A DNA stretch of 64,000 nt from Pseudomonas urmiensis (GCF_014268815.2 NZ_JABWRE020000001.1:1555001-1619000); one strand, 5' to 3'. Shown: positions 18,249 through 27,711, counted from the first letter of the stretch. The notes: generated by a model not told the origin, from the letters alone. Made by a program: numbers and translations.

Positions 18249-19621
18249 TCCTTCGTCACGTCCCTGATGGCGATGACTGTCTTGCTCACTTCCTCGGATA
18301 CGGCGCTCTGTTCCTCGGCGGCGCTGGCGATCTGCAGATTCATGTCGTTGATGACGGCCACCGCGGTGTTGTTATCATCCAGCACTTTACTCGCCCGTCG
18401 TACCTCCTCGACACTGCTGGTGGCCTGGGCATGGCTACGCTGCATGGCCTTCACCACCAGGTGGGTGCCGGCTTGCAACTGTTCGATGACGACACGGATC
18501 TCGCTGACCGAGTCCTGGGTGCGCTGGGCGAGATGACGGACCTCGTCGGCTACCACGGCAAAGCCCCGGCCGGACTCTCCTGCTCGCGCTGCCTCGATCG
18601 CCGCGTTGAGGGCCAGCAGGTTGGTCTGCTCGGCGATCGAGCGAATGACCTCCAGTACCCCGCCGATTTCATCGCTGCTGCTTGCTAGACCCGACACATC
18701 CTGCTGCGCCTGGTCGAGGTGCCGGGCGAGCTGGACGATCACGTCATTGGTATGGCTGATGACCCGCAGTCCCTCCTGGGTTGCGGAGTCCACATCCGCC
18801 ACCGCGTTGGCGGCCAGGGCGGCACTTTGGGCCACTTCATGAGACGTGGCGGTCATTTCCTGGGAGGCTGTCGCGACCAAGTCGATCTCCCTGAACTGCT
18901 GTTGCATGCCAGACAGCCCCGAGGCCGCTACGGACGCGGCCTTGTCTGCGGTCGCCCGTGTGTCGTTCACCGAGCGGGTGACCGCTGCGATGACCGGTTG
19001 CAACTTGTCGAGAAAGCGGTTGAACTTTCCCGGGTGGACATTGCCGGCTTCCGGAAAGAACAGCCCCTTGCCGAAGGTGCGGCTGCCGATGATCTCGCTG
19101 ACTTGTTCGGGCGCCAGCGCCTGGATGTAGCGCTCGACGCCCAAGCCTTGGCATTGCTGGTGGAACTCATCGAGCTGCCGCTCCTGGGCGGGGCAGGTCG
19201 AGACGCGCAGGTTGCCGGCTTCCCGCCATTCGACATCGTTATCGCAAGCGCTGGCGTAAGCCCGAAACGCATCCTGCGCCCGGCTTCCGAGATGAGCGAG
19301 GTCAAGGGCGGCATCTACGCCCAGCGTCTTGATGTTGGACGCTAGCGACTGCCAGTACCCGTGAACGATTCCGCCATTGCGGGTGCTTGCGCCATCTCCA
19401 GTGCGGAAGGCTTCAAGAACCGCGACCTGCAACTGCGGCCTGCGCTGCTTGAGGGTCAACGCTGTCCAAAGGCCGGTGAAGCCACCGCCGATGACTACGA
19501 CGTCATACCTAGCCCCTCCCTTGAACGCGGGGGAGGGCTGACCTCTCGCAGTCTCGATATCGTACTGCCACCACGCTTGCTGGGACTCCAGATTTGCAGA
19601 AATAGGGCGGGGTATTTCCAT
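18152..19621 (-). CDS. chimera: FAD-dependent amino-acid oxidase N-terminus fused to chemoreceptor signalling domain
   Basis: One open frame of 489 residues from ATG 19,621; a start at 19,687 adds 22 residues. Residues 1-200 are the front of a DadA/glycine-oxidase-like flavoprotein with the dinucleotide fold [13 protein letters not shown] and [16 protein letters not shown]. At residues 200-202 (FNR, codons 19,024-19,016) the sequence switches to the end of a HAMP domain (FLDKLQPVI). A complete cytoplasmic chemoreceptor domain follows, with tip [20 protein letters not shown] and [16 protein letters not shown]. The oxidase lacks its substrate domain and the receptor lacks membrane segments. Most likely a deletion fused two genes at a shared FNR sequence. 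Whether it is expressed as a soluble protein is unknown. Confidence 0.85.
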   Translation of the reverse strand: MEIPRPISANLESQQAWWQYDIETARGQPSPAFKGGARYDVVVIGGGFTGLWTALTLKQRRPQLQVAVLEAFRTGDGASTRNGGIVHGYWQSLASNIKTLGVDAALDLAHLGSRAQDAFRAYASACDNDVEWREAGNLRVSTCPAQERQLDEFHQQCQGLGVERYIQALAPEQVSEIIGSRTFGKGLFFPEAGNVHPGKFNRFLDKLQPVIAAVTRSVNDTRATADKAASVAASGLSGMQQQFREIDLVATASQEMTATSHEVAQSAALAANAVADVDSATQEGLRVISHTNDVIVQLARHLDQAQQDVSGLASSSDEIGGVLEVIRSIAEQTNLLALNAAIEAARAGESGRGFAVVADEVRHLAQRTQDSVSEIRVVIEQLQAGTHLVVKAMQRSHAQATSSVEEVRRASKVLDDNNTAVAVINDMNLQIASAAEEQSAVSEEVSKTVIAIRDVTKELANHSEHAATISSSLNGLANDQQRLMSGFRT

Positions 19622-20047
19622 GGCAAGGCACCTTGGGGAGAAATGGTAATTCACCTTGCAGCAATACGGGTGCCAAAATTTATTCATTTATAAATCAGGT
19701 GCTTAGCGTTAGCTGTCTCAAAAGTAAGAGTGTTAGCTGAGCACTCGAACGGCATTGCCAACAAGGCAGAGCTATTCGCCAACCGATTGGTCGCGAATGG
19801 CTGCGTTGGCCGCAGATCAGGATTCTGCGGAATCTGATCATTGGTTAATATGATTTCTGCGACGTTGTGTCGATCTTCAAAAGGCCGACGAGACGCGCCG
19901 TTCGTTCACAACTCAAGGGATTGCAAGCCTTGAAGAATGAGTCCAGAATCAAGGCCATGTCTGTTTCAGGGATAGCTGTAAACCCTTAGATTTCAAAAGC
20001 TCGCAGGCCCGATGCGAGTCTCGTTTCCCGCTCCGATTAGTTTCTCA
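19622..20047. other. intergenic region before the integrase gene
   Basis: About 425 bases without a convincing gene, tRNA or repeat. Confidence 0.5.
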
Positions 20048-21445
20048 TTAGATTTCAGCCGTTGGAGCTCGAAGGATTGTTTCAAGGCGATCCCCTAGTA
20101 TGCTCCATGCCTCATTTTTCTCCTTGGCATAGTCATAATGCAGATAATGCCGGCGTACCTTTGAGCCTCCCAGCAGGTGATTCTGGCAACGATCAATGAT
20201 TTCTAATGTCACACCGAGCTCCTGCATCATGGTCGCTCCTGTACGACGCAAGTCATGCGGAGTCCATTCGCCCTTGTTACCTTGGCTTAGTACCAGTGAG
20301 TCGTCGTGATGCCGACCAGATAAAGGCTTGCTGCGATTCTTGAAGCAGCATTGCCGGTCTCCGATCAGCTTGCTGACTGTTTTGGTATCCACATGACTGC
20401 TTTCGTCTTTGCTGGGAAAGCAGAACTGGGTGTGGCCTGTTTCTTCTCTAAGACGTTTGAACTGGTTCAGCGCGAATGATGATAGGAATACATGGTGATC
20501 CTGCCGTTTACCTTTATGACCTTTGGTGGCTTCTGCTGGAATGAACCAGGTGCCGTTCTCGAGATCGACATGTCGCCATTCGGATTTTAGGAGCTCTCCA
20601 ATGCGACAGAGCGTGCTAAGGCAGATCCAGACTGCGCATTGCACGCGAGAATTCACAGGTCGGATGCCGGAGTATTTCTTACCGGCGGGCAAGGCATCAT
20701 ACTCACACACCAAGCGAGTGAAAATTTGTTGCAGCTCTTGGATTTCGTCAGTGGATAGAAGACGATCGCGCTGCTCCTGATAGTCATGATCAAGTAGCTT
20801 ATTGACGTCAATCAGGTCGGCGGGATTACCGTCTACCATCAGGGTGCGCCACGGCTTGCGTTTCTCGGCCCATCTCAGCATCTGACCTATGTCCTTGCTG
20901 CGAATAACGACGGTACGGTTTAGACCGCGGGCTTTAATCGAGCGCAGGAGGGCGAGCAGATCTTTTTCAGTTATGGTTCGCAGTGGTTTATCGCCAATAG
21001 CTGGTAGCACGTCTTTGGAAAAGCTGCGGCGCAGTTCTGCGTTGCCGTCCTGGCGAGATACCCCGTCGCGCATCCACTCTTCAAAAAGGTCGGTGACCGT
21101 CTTGTTTTCTGCAGCCTGACGTTCGGCTTCAGCAATGGTTGCGGCGACCGCAGCTTGAGCCTCGATCTTAGCTGCCTTTCGGGCAATGGCGGGTTCTATA
21201 CCTTTAGTAACGCTTGCTCTCACTTCGTCTCGCTCAGCACGAATCTGCGCTAGCGATTTTTTGGGCCAGCTACCTAGGCGCTGATCGCGTTTGGCTCCGC
21301 CCATTTTGAACTCGTAGCGGAACAGCGCTGTAACGCCGCGCACACCTGCACGAACTTTGGCGGTCAGGCCACCCTCTTCACGGAGCGTTTTGCCATCATC
21401 GGCGGGTGTGAGTGCTTCGAGTTGCTTCACTGTGATCTTTGCCAA
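20048..21445 (-). CDS. tyrosine-type site-specific integrase (P4-like, DUF4102 arm domain)
   Basis: Phage/island integrase of 465 residues. The N-terminal arm-binding domain (about 1-90) includes LTAKVRAGVRGVTALFRYEF and QRLGSWPKKSLAQIRAER. The core-binding part follows (about 115-210). The catalytic domain has Arg in LCRIGELLKSEW, His-Leu-Arg-Arg in WTPHDLRRTGATMM, and the tyrosine in RRHYLHYDYAKE. All key residues look intact. Its start lies 188 bases from a tRNA-Pro 3' fragment and it is transcribed away from it, into the island. The natural partner attachment site is the 3' half of tRNA-Pro(GGG). Confidence 0.93.
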   Translation of the reverse strand: MAKITVKQLEALTPADDGKTLREEGGLTAKVRAGVRGVTALFRYEFKMGGAKRDQRLGSWPKKSLAQIRAERDEVRASVTKGIEPAIARKAAKIEAQAAVAATIAEAERQAAENKTVTDLFEEWMRDGVSRQDGNAELRRSFSKDVLPAIGDKPLRTITEKDLLALLRSIKARGLNRTVVIRSKDIGQMLRWAEKRKPWRTLMVDGNPADLIDVNKLLDHDYQEQRDRLLSTDEIQELQQIFTRLVCEYDALPAGKKYSGIRPVNSRVQCAVWICLSTLCRIGELLKSEWRHVDLENGTWFIPAEATKGHKGKRQDHHVFLSSFALNQFKRLREETGHTQFCFPSKDESSHVDTKTVSKLIGDRQCCFKNRSKPLSGRHHDDSLVLSQGNKGEWTPHDLRRTGATMMQELGVTLEIIDRCQNHLLGGSKVRRHYLHYDYAKEKNEAWSILGDRLETILRAPTAEI

Positions 21446-21633
21446 TGTCTACCCCTAGCCAAGGTCGATCACCTTGGAATTTTGCCCCACTTTTGCCCCA
21501 CCGGATCGACCGGCTATAGGTGGATGCTGATGGACAGAGATAGAACGTAATATAGTCTGTATGCCGCGTATTTGCTAGCTTGTATGCTTTCCGTGGCAGT
21601 CCAGATCACTCCATGAAAATACACTAAATAAAC

Positions 21634-21680
21634 GCATGGGGTGCAAGGGGTCGAGTGTTCGAATCACTCCGTCCCGACCA
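21634..21680 (+). repeat. attachment site: 47-nt copy of the 3' half of tRNA-Pro(GGG)
   Basis: The stretch reads as the 3' part of a proline tRNA: anticodon loop region gcatggggtgc with GGG, T-arm gagtg-ttcgaat-cactc, and acceptor end cgtcccgacca with encoded CCA. The 5' half is absent; the DNA to the left is unrelated AT-rich sequence. A terminator follows directly. This is the expected product of island insertion into the 3' end of a tRNA gene, with the intact tRNA at the far (left) end outside the window. Confidence 0.85.
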
Positions 21681-21694
21681 AAAATCCCTAAAAA

Positions 21695-21727
21695 ATCCAG
21701 TCACTTAACGGTGGCTGGATTTTTTTT
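21695..21727 (+). terminator. intrinsic terminator after the tRNA-Pro fragment
   Basis: Stem atccagtcac / gtggctggat (one G-T pair), loop ttaacg, then eight T. It probably ended the original tRNA-Pro transcript, which places the DNA to its right in the ancestral chromosome. Confidence 0.85.
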
Positions 21728-21771
21728 ATGGGTGGCCTTTTCTTCGTCACCACCAAACAAGGAGAGTGATG

Positions 21772-22182
21772 ATGGGGTGGCGGAAAAGAGTGAAGGTGCT
21801 TCTTTCGCCACTGATGACTAATCGTTGGCGCACAGTTGCTTTGGTAGGGTTCGCCGTATGGTGCGTTTTGCTCCGGTACGTAGACCTGGGTACGCTCCTG
21901 GTCGTGTTTAGTATGCCCTTCGGCATCGTTCTCTTTTGCATGGGCCCGTTGGAGTTCGTCCCAAAGAGCTGGTCCCGGTTTAATTTCTTTGTAGCTTCAA
22001 TGATGAGCCTGTTTTTTCAAGGAAGCTTGATGTTTCTATGGATCGCCCTGTCCTTTGAGCTCCCATGGAGCAAAGCGGCCAGGGGTGTATTCATAGTTCT
22101 CTGCATTGCACTGCAAGTCATTATTATCAGTTGGATTCAACGCAGGACGATGCGTTCGTATATTCGAAAACGAAGCGAATAG
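21772..22182 (+). CDS. hypothetical membrane protein, four hydrophobic segments
   Basis: 136 residues from this ATG, with aaggag seven bases upstream; adjoining ATG 21,769 and GTG 21,766 are possible alternatives. It has a basic N-terminus, then hydrophobic stretches around residues 22-38 (TVALVGFAVWCVLLRYV), 42-60, 72-92 and 104-122, and a strongly basic tail (RRTMRSYIRKRSE). I do not recognise a family. It is the first gene outside the island edge. Confidence 0.65.
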   Translation: MGWRKRVKVLLSPLMTNRWRTVALVGFAVWCVLLRYVDLGTLLVVFSMPFGIVLFCMGPLEFVPKSWSRFNFFVASMMSLFFQGSLMFLWIALSFELPWSKAARGVFIVLCIALQVIIISWIQRRTMRSYIRKRSE

Positions 22183-22318
22183 CGCAACCGTGCGCAATGA
22201 ATTGAGTCAGGCTCATCGTTCAAGAGGGGAAGAGCTGACGGGCAGCACGCGGTGTGAGGTTTTGCGATGGATGTGGATCTTTGGTATAACGCCCGGCCAT
22301 TTCACAGGAAGGAACCTC

Positions 22319-22489
22319 ATGAAACGCACCGTCATTGGAGCAATGCTTGTAGCCCTCACTGCGCTGTCGCTTAGCGGTTGCTGGGAATCCGAAGCAGAGA
22401 AGAAGGCCAAGGAACAACAGGAAGCGAGCGAGAACTTCTGGAACATCACTCCGCCTGATGAAAGCCAAGACGAGGGGTTCACGCCATGA
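22319..22489 (+). CDS. small lipoprotein, copy 1
   Basis: 56 residues: a basic start (MKRT), a hydrophobic signal and a lipobox LSGC with the lipidated Cys near residue 21, then a short charged mature part (WESEAEKKAKEQQEA) and a Pro-Asp-rich tail. The ATG is fixed by aggaagg and by a leader that is nearly identical to copy 2 at 24,476 (tataacgcccggccattt shared). The stop overlaps the start of a 27-residue lipopeptide gene. Function unknown; it resembles small envelope lipoproteins only in form. Confidence 0.75.
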   Translation: MKRTVIGAMLVALTALSLSGCWESEAEKKAKEQQEASENFWNITPPDESQDEGFTP

Positions 22490-22569
22490 TTCGCTCCCTC
22501 GCACTCTCCCTGCTGGCCTTGTTCGGCGCTGCAATGCTCAGCGGATGCCTAGAGTCCAAAGCTGAGTAA
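22486..22569 (+). CDS. 27-residue lipopeptide, probable truncated third copy
   Basis: A tiny frame whose ATG overlaps the stop of copy 1 (ATGA), suggesting translational coupling. It has a basic start (MIRS), a hydrophobic segment and lipobox LSGC at residues 18-21, leaving only a seven-residue mature peptide (CLESKAE). The end aligns with WESEAEKKAK of copies 1 and 2, and a TAA replaces the following lysine codon. It is therefore probably a paralogue cut short by a nonsense change; a short secreted lipopeptide remains possible. Confidence 0.5.
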   Translation: MIRSLALSLLALFGAAMLSGCLESKAE

Positions 22570-22741
22570 GATTGGCCCCGCTCGACGCTTGGGCCGCATC
22601 TGGAGCGGCCGAGGCGATGATGCTGTTCTGCCGGAAGCGCAGAGATCCACGAGGCGATTTGGCAGCAGAGCTCTCGCGCTTTGCAAATGGAAACAATGTG
22701 ATACCTTTTGCGTCCTTCAATCGACTTCAGGAAGAGGTCTC

Positions 22742-23542
22742 ATGCAATTGGCTGTTGTTGCAAACGAACATAACGACGCGCAAGTACTGAAAAAGGCTTG
22801 CAAGAACGCTCATCTGAAGGGGTTAAGTGTCTTAGCCGCCGCCACTCTTGCCGCCCTCGCAAGCACGGCAACCCTGGCCGCAGACGATATTTCAGGCGTG
22901 GTCATCGGTTCCTCGTTGGCTGAAGCCAAGGCCGCCATTGCCAAGGCCAATCCCGACTACAAAATTTCTTCGTTGATGCTGACTACCGGCCAGGAAGCTG
23001 GCGTCACGGCGAAGACGGACGACCGGATGCCATGGACTGGCACCACCAATGCAGGCGGGCCATCCGACGAGTTTGCAGCGCTGCAGAACGAGTCTGGCAA
23101 GGTTTGGTTCATCGCTCGCGTTCAGCGCTTCGATGAAGGCGGGCGTATCAAGATCGACGCGCTCAAGGCAGCCCTGACGGAAAAGTTCGGTAAACCTTCC
23201 AGCACCTCGAACATGATGGGGCTCGGCTTCAACTGGCAATACGACCGCAACGGCAAACAGTGGTTTGGCTCTGGCGTGGCGCCTTGCCAGGGCGGCGCTC
23301 GCAGCAGCAATATCCCGGGCGTGTCGATAAGCGCCCCGCGTTCGTTCAGCCCAAACTGCGGCAAAATCATCTCGGTTGGCGCTTCGACGCAAAGTGACGA
23401 CATGGTGCCTCACTACACTGTGTCGATCATTGATGCCAAGTCGATGTTTGATGAGCTGGCTGCTGGCGATGCCAAGGCAGAAGCTGAGCGCAAACAGAAA
23501 CTGGCAGACGAGCAAGCAAGGGCGGTCAAGCCGAAGATCTGA
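22742..23542 (+). CDS. exported protein of unknown function
   Basis: 266 residues with a clear aggaagagg site before ATG 22,742. The N-terminus has an unusually long basic lead, then a signal sequence (LSVLAAATLAALASTATLAA) with likely cleavage after ATLAA near residue 47. The mature part has a repeated alpha/beta look (GVVIGSSLAEAKAAIAKANP), two cysteines (APCQGG and SPNCGKI) that could pair, and a charged helical tail. No family recognised with confidence. Probably periplasmic. Confidence 0.75.
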   Translation: MQLAVVANEHNDAQVLKKACKNAHLKGLSVLAAATLAALASTATLAADDISGVVIGSSLAEAKAAIAKANPDYKISSLMLTTGQEAGVTAKTDDRMPWTGTTNAGGPSDEFAALQNESGKVWFIARVQRFDEGGRIKIDALKAALTEKFGKPSSTSNMMGLGFNWQYDRNGKQWFGSGVAPCQGGARSSNIPGVSISAPRSFSPNCGKIISVGASTQSDDMVPHYTVSIIDAKSMFDELAAGDAKAEAERKQKLADEQARAVKPKI

Positions 23543-23710
23543 TAGCCGTTTGGTTTGAGCCGTTCTTTGCATAGGGTTTGGCGTGCGTTGCAGAAGTTGC
23601 AAGGCTGCGACTATCGCCAAACCCAATGTTTCCCCTTGTAAGATCATTTCTATCCGCCGCGGATTTCGAGATTGCGTGGGGGTGTAGAGGGATTAGAGCA
23701 GGAGGCAGGT

Positions 23711-23911
23711 ATGCTGTGGTTCGGAACTGAGAAGGCCAGGTTCAAGCTTCAGCGGCGCATCATGGGCGTCGTTCTTTTGCTCGCCATGTTGTTCCTGGTA
23801 GTGCAGGTCGAAGCCTATCTGTCGGGGTGCGGTACTGCCGGCGATGTGCTCGATGGCGTTTTCATCAGCTGTTTTGCTGGAGGTATGTTCTACCTCGCAG
23901 GCCGATGGTGA
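23711..23911 (+). CDS. small inner-membrane protein
   Basis: 66 residues. ATG 23,711 follows aggagg; an upstream in-frame ATG at 23,672 lacks such a site. There are two hydrophobic segments, IMGVVLLLAMLFLVVQV and a second around VFISCFAGGMFYLAG, joined by a short loop with a cysteine. An intrinsic terminator follows. Family unknown. Confidence 0.6.
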   Translation: MLWFGTEKARFKLQRRIMGVVLLLAMLFLVVQVEAYLSGCGTAGDVLDGVFISCFAGGMFYLAGRW

Positions 23912-23943
23912 GGGCACTGACATACGCTCGTTGCAGAAACACA

Positions 23944-23968
23944 AGAGGAGCCGTTGGGCTCCTCTTTG
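23944..23968 (+). terminator. intrinsic terminator
   Basis: Stem agaggagcc / ggctcctct with loop gttg, then ttt. It lies between the convergent genes ending at 23,911 and 23,996. Confidence 0.75.
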
Positions 23969-23995
23969 CATCGGATCGAATGGCGACAGGCTGAC

Positions 23996-24241
23996 TCAGT
24001 ATTTACCTTCCGGGCTCTTCTCGAACGTCCACTCGGTCATCTTCTTGGCCGCAAGAAAGCTCTTGCAGTTGGCGATGAATTCGTTGCGATTGGCTTCTTT
24101 CGAAAGGCTCGCCAGGTTCTGCTCGTACATCTCAGGTGCGCAGTTATCCGCGGTTGGCTCAGGAACTTTTTCTTCTGAGCAGCCGGCCAGAATCGCAGCC
24201 ATTGCCATCGCTGCGGTCAGCTGAACAACTTTAATATCCAT
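23996..24241 (-). CDS. small lipoprotein of unknown function
   Basis: 81 residues. ATG 24,241 is preceded by aagga; an upstream start eight codons earlier is less likely. The signal sequence ends in lipobox ILAGC near residue 21. The mature part (SEEKVPEPTADNCAPEMYEQ) contains two cysteines and a conserved-looking helix (LASLSKEANRNEFIANCKSF). Its form suggests a periplasm-facing lipoprotein. It is convergent with the gene at 23,711. Confidence 0.7.
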   Translation of the reverse strand: MDIKVVQLTAAMAMAAILAGCSEEKVPEPTADNCAPEMYEQNLASLSKEANRNEFIANCKSFLAAKKMTEWTFEKSPEGKY

Positions 24242-24475
24242 ATTTCCTTGGTCCTTCTTGCGCAAACGTGGAGGTCTCTGGTTGTGAAGCTCATCTTAGT
24301 GGCGACACATAACGCGCCAGCTTAACCAATTTGATCGATGGCTGGCGACTCTCCGGTAGTGCCGACAATACCGGGATGATGATTTTTGTGTATTAGCGCA
24401 AGGCGCTGGTGCAGGGTTTTGCGCTGCAAATCGATATTTGATATAACGCCCGGCCATTTCCAAGGAAGGAACCTC

Positions 24476-24646
24476 ATGAAGCGCACCCTCATCGGCGCAA
24501 TCCTCGTCGCCGTCACTGCTCTGTCGCTCAGCGGCTGCTGGGAATCGGAAGCCGAAAAAAAGGCCAAGCAGCAACAAGAGGCCAGCGAGAACTTCTGGAA
24601 CATCAGCCCGCCTGATCGGAGCAAAGACAAGGGCTTCAAGCCATGA
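24476..24646 (+). CDS. small lipoprotein, copy 2
   Basis: 56 residues, identical in about 47 positions by eye to copy 1 at 22,319: same basic start, same LTALSLSGC-type... lipobox, same mature segment (WESEAEKKAKQQQEASENFW). The 35 bases before the ATG are also almost the same, including tataacgcccggccattt and aggaagg, so promoter and leader were duplicated with the gene. The lipopeptide that follows copy 1 is missing here. Function unknown. Confidence 0.75.
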   Translation: MKRTLIGAILVAVTALSLSGCWESEAEKKAKQQQEASENFWNISPPDRSKDKGFKP

Positions 24647-24757
24647 AACCTGCCGCCGCCTTATCAAGGCGGCGTGTCGGTTTGAAGGGGAGGCGCTGGT
24701 GATCAGCGCCGCTGGGCAGGCTGGAGCGCCTTGCGGGTGGCTCCAGCCTCGCCCCAT

Positions 24758-26050
24758 TCAGAACAGCTTGACCGTATAACTCAGAATCAACCGGTTCTCA
24801 TCGATATCCGTGCGGTAGTTCGAACGTGCCATAACGTTGCGTAGCCGCACCCCCAGCCCGGCCAACGGCCCGCTCTGGACCACATAGGCCAGGTCCAGGT
24901 CGCGCTCACGGTCACGCCCCTCGAAGCCCAGCCCAGTCTCTACATCACGCCCTTGGACATAGCGCAGGGTCGAAGTCAGCCCCGGAATCCCCAATGCGAC
25001 GAAGTTGTAGTCATGGCGCACCTGCCATGAGCGCTCTCCCGGCGCCGAGAACTCGTAGGTGGGCAGGGTGTTGCCCATCGGGTTGGTGTTGGCGCCGACC
25101 TGGATGAAGCCGTCGTCTCCGCCGATCTGCTGATAGCCGACGTAGAAGGTATGCCCGCCGGTCTTGGCCGAGAACAGGCTGAACAGCGCATGGTTGTCGT
25201 ACTTGCCAGCGATCTGGCGGCCATCCTCGCGGGCATCGAAGTAGCCGGCATTAACCCCCATTGTCCAGTCACCCAGCGGCTCGGCGTGCTTGAAGCTGTA
25301 GAAGCGCTGTTGATAGATATCCTCCAGTTGCGCCTGCCACACGCCGACGCTGGTGCGGTTGTCGTTGAAGGTATAGTCGGCGCCGACGTAGTTGAAGCGG
25401 TCACTGGTAAACCGTGCCAGACGTGCCGGATTGATCGGATCGTTGACCAGCGCATACATCTTCTGGCTGTTGGAAGAGTCGCGCAGGCTGGTCGAGCGGA
25501 ACTGCCCGGCGCTCAAGGTCAGCCCGGCGAACTCGCGTGACTCGAGCATCGCGCCTTGGTAGGTCGGCGGCAGCAGGCGCAGGTCGCTGAACAGCAGCAC
25601 CGGCAGGTTGGGCATTAGCTCACCGACTTTGAGCTCGGTCTGCGATAGCTTGAACTTGATCGCCGCGCCCAGGCGGCTGTAGTTGTCGGCAGACTTGCCG
25701 CTTTCAAGGCTGGGCAAGAGCCCGGACTTGGCGTGCTCAGGGCTGCTGTCGAGTTTGAAGCCGAGTAGGCCAGTGACGTCGATGCCGACGCCCAGGGTGC
25801 CCTGGGTGTAGCCGGAGCTGGTATTGAGGATAAAGCCTTGAGCCCACTCCTGGGTGCGCGACTGGGTGCTGCTGCCTTTGATATCGGCATAGTCGCGGCT
25901 GAAGAAATAATTGCGTGCTTGTAGCGTGGCCTTGGCGCCTTCGATGAAGCCGGCTTCTTCGGCCGTCGCTTCGGCGCACAGGGCGGCGGCAAGACAACCG
26001 CCAGTCAGGCGTGCGGTGCAGGCTAAGCGTTGATGGGTGTGACCTTGCAT
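24758..26050 (-). CDS. nicP: NicP, OprD-family outer-membrane porin
   Basis: Outer-membrane channel of the OprD family, 430 residues, presumably admitting nicotinate or its metabolites. A signal peptide covers about residues 1-28 ([15 protein letters not shown]). The mature barrel shows the OprD opening ([20 protein letters not shown]), [31 protein letters not shown] and the C-terminal phenylalanine needed for barrel assembly (LSYTVKLF). ATG 26,050 is chosen because aggag lies upstream and a signal peptide follows. It is the last gene of the leftward nic operon. Confidence 0.9.
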   Translation of the reverse strand: MQGHTHQRLACTARLTGGCLAAALCAEATAEEAGFIEGAKATLQARNYFFSRDYADIKGSSTQSRTQEWAQGFILNTSSGYTQGTLGVGIDVTGLLGFKLDSSPEHAKSGLLPSLESGKSADNYSRLGAAIKFKLSQTELKVGELMPNLPVLLFSDLRLLPPTYQGAMLESREFAGLTLSAGQFRSTSLRDSSNSQKMYALVNDPINPARLARFTSDRFNYVGADYTFNDNRTSVGVWQAQLEDIYQQRFYSFKHAEPLGDWTMGVNAGYFDAREDGRQIAGKYDNHALFSLFSAKTGGHTFYVGYQQIGGDDGFIQVGANTNPMGNTLPTYEFSAPGERSWQVRHDYNFVALGIPGLTSTLRYVQGRDVETGLGFEGRDRERDLDLAYVVQSGPLAGLGVRLRNVMARSNYRTDIDENRLILSYTVKLF

Positions 26051-26188
26051 GTGAGCTACTCCTGAATTCAGGCAACAGCAACCCTGCGTGGCGACCTGGC
26101 GGTCGTCCACGACGGGGGGTGCGTTGAAAGGGATCGGCAAGCGGGCTGCAGGCCCGCTTGCGCTGCCGTTACGCGAAGCGCTGGACCG

Positions 26189-27502
26189 TTAGCGGTTGAC
26201 CAGCTTCGCCGGCAGGGCGATCACCAAAAAGCAGCTGAGCAGCAGGCACAGGGCGAACACCCACAGCGCCGCATGGGAGGTGCCGGTCAGGTCGGTGACC
26301 ATGCCCATCAGCGAGTTGCTCACCAAGCCTGCGATATTGGCCAGTGAACAGGCGAGGGCGAAACCGGTGGCTGCCGCCGTGCCCTTGAGGAAGGTCGCCG
26401 GCAGGCTGAAGAACACCGGCACGGCACCGATGATCGCCGCCGAGGCGATGGCGAACAGCAGTACGGTCATCACCAGGTTCTGGCTGAACAGGGTGCTGCT
26501 GGCCATGGCGATCGCGCCGATGATGAAGGGCACGATGATGTGCCAGCGGCGTTCGCGATGGCGGTCGGAGCTGGCCCCGATCATCAGCATGCCAAGCAGC
26601 GCGGCCAGGCTCGGGATCGCCGTGAGCAGGCCAATGTGGAAGGTGTCGCTGACGCCGGCATCGCGGATGAAGGTCGGCATCCAGAACCCCATGGCATAGG
26701 CGCTGAGCAGGATCGAGAAGTCGATGCCGCCAAGCATCCACACCTTCAGGTTGAAGAAGCCATCGCGGAAGCTGTGCTTGCTGCCCTTGCCCTCGGCATC
26801 ATCGGCAGCAAGGTCCGCTGCCAGCTGCGCCTTGTCGTCATCCGACAACCACTTGGCCTGCTGGAAGTTGTTCGGCAACGCCCAGAACGTCAGGATGCCC
26901 AGCAGCACGCTGGGGATGGCCTCGAGCAAGAACAGCCACTGCCAGCCATGCAGGCCGTGGACCTGATCGAAGTGGCCCATGATCCAGCCAGAGATCGGCC
27001 CGCCGATCACGCTCGACAGCGGCAGGCCGATCATGAACAGGGCAATGATCCGCCCGCGGCGGTAGGTCGGGTACCACATGGTCAGGTAGAACAGCACCCC
27101 TGGCAGAAAGCCCGCTTCGGCCGCGCCGAGCAGAAAGCGCAGGATGTAGAATTGCGTGGTGCTGGTGACGAACATGGTGCAGGCCGAGAGCAGGCCCCAG
27201 GTGATCATGATGCGGGCGATCCACAGCTTGGCGCCGACCCGCTGCAGGATCAGGTTGCTCGGCACTTCGAAAATGATATAGCCGACGAAGAACAGCCCCG
27301 CACCCAGGCCATAGGCTGCGGTGCTGAACTGCAGGTCTTCGAGCATTTGCAGCTTGGCGAAGCCGACGTTGATGCGGTCCAGATAGGCTGCGAGGTAGCA
27401 GAAGCACAGGAAGGGGATGAGCCTCCAGGTGATCCTGCGGTAAAGCGCTTGAGTACCCTGGTCGACTTCAGCGTGGACCGTGGTTGCATTCGCAATTGGC
27501 AT
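26189..27502 (-). CDS. nicT: NicT, MFS transporter of the nicotinate cluster
   Basis: Inner-membrane major facilitator of the anion:cation symporter type, 437 residues with 12 predicted helices. Motifs seen: RINVGFAKLQM after helix 1, the DRxG-like loop YRRGRIIALFMIG, and the central loop between helices 6 and 7 (residues about 190-230). ATG 27,502 follows caggagac. It lies between nicF and nicP, the order known from Pseudomonas putida, where NicT is assigned to nicotinate or pathway-intermediate transport. Confidence 0.88.
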   Translation of the reverse strand: MPIANATTVHAEVDQGTQALYRRITWRLIPFLCFCYLAAYLDRINVGFAKLQMLEDLQFSTAAYGLGAGLFFVGYIIFEVPSNLILQRVGAKLWIARIMITWGLLSACTMFVTSTTQFYILRFLLGAAEAGFLPGVLFYLTMWYPTYRRGRIIALFMIGLPLSSVIGGPISGWIMGHFDQVHGLHGWQWLFLLEAIPSVLLGILTFWALPNNFQQAKWLSDDDKAQLAADLAADDAEGKGSKHSFRDGFFNLKVWMLGGIDFSILLSAYAMGFWMPTFIRDAGVSDTFHIGLLTAIPSLAALLGMLMIGASSDRHRERRWHIIVPFIIGAIAMASSTLFSQNLVMTVLLFAIASAAIIGAVPVFFSLPATFLKGTAAATGFALACSLANIAGLVSNSLMGMVTDLTGTSHAALWVFALCLLLSCFLVIALPAKLVNR

Positions 27503-27711
27503 TTCCTGTCTCCTGGCGGGCGACTTTGTGGTTGTTTTTAGGCCAGCAGTTTTCGACGCTCCAGGCGCGCCGCGCACTATACGCGACGTTTCTGGGCAGC
27601 GTCACAAGGCCCCGAGCGCTCCTGCGGGGCGGCCGTCTGCACAGCGGACGGTCATGCAACGGGCTTCCCGCGCCGTTGCGTAATTGTTATGGGCAAAAGG
27701 GCGGCCGGGTT

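Noticed and set aside
26540..27541. 333-residue plus-strand frame opposite nicT
   Set aside because: Antisense shadow of the transporter gene in GC-rich DNA, with His/Gln/Asp-rich composition and no recognisable domain.
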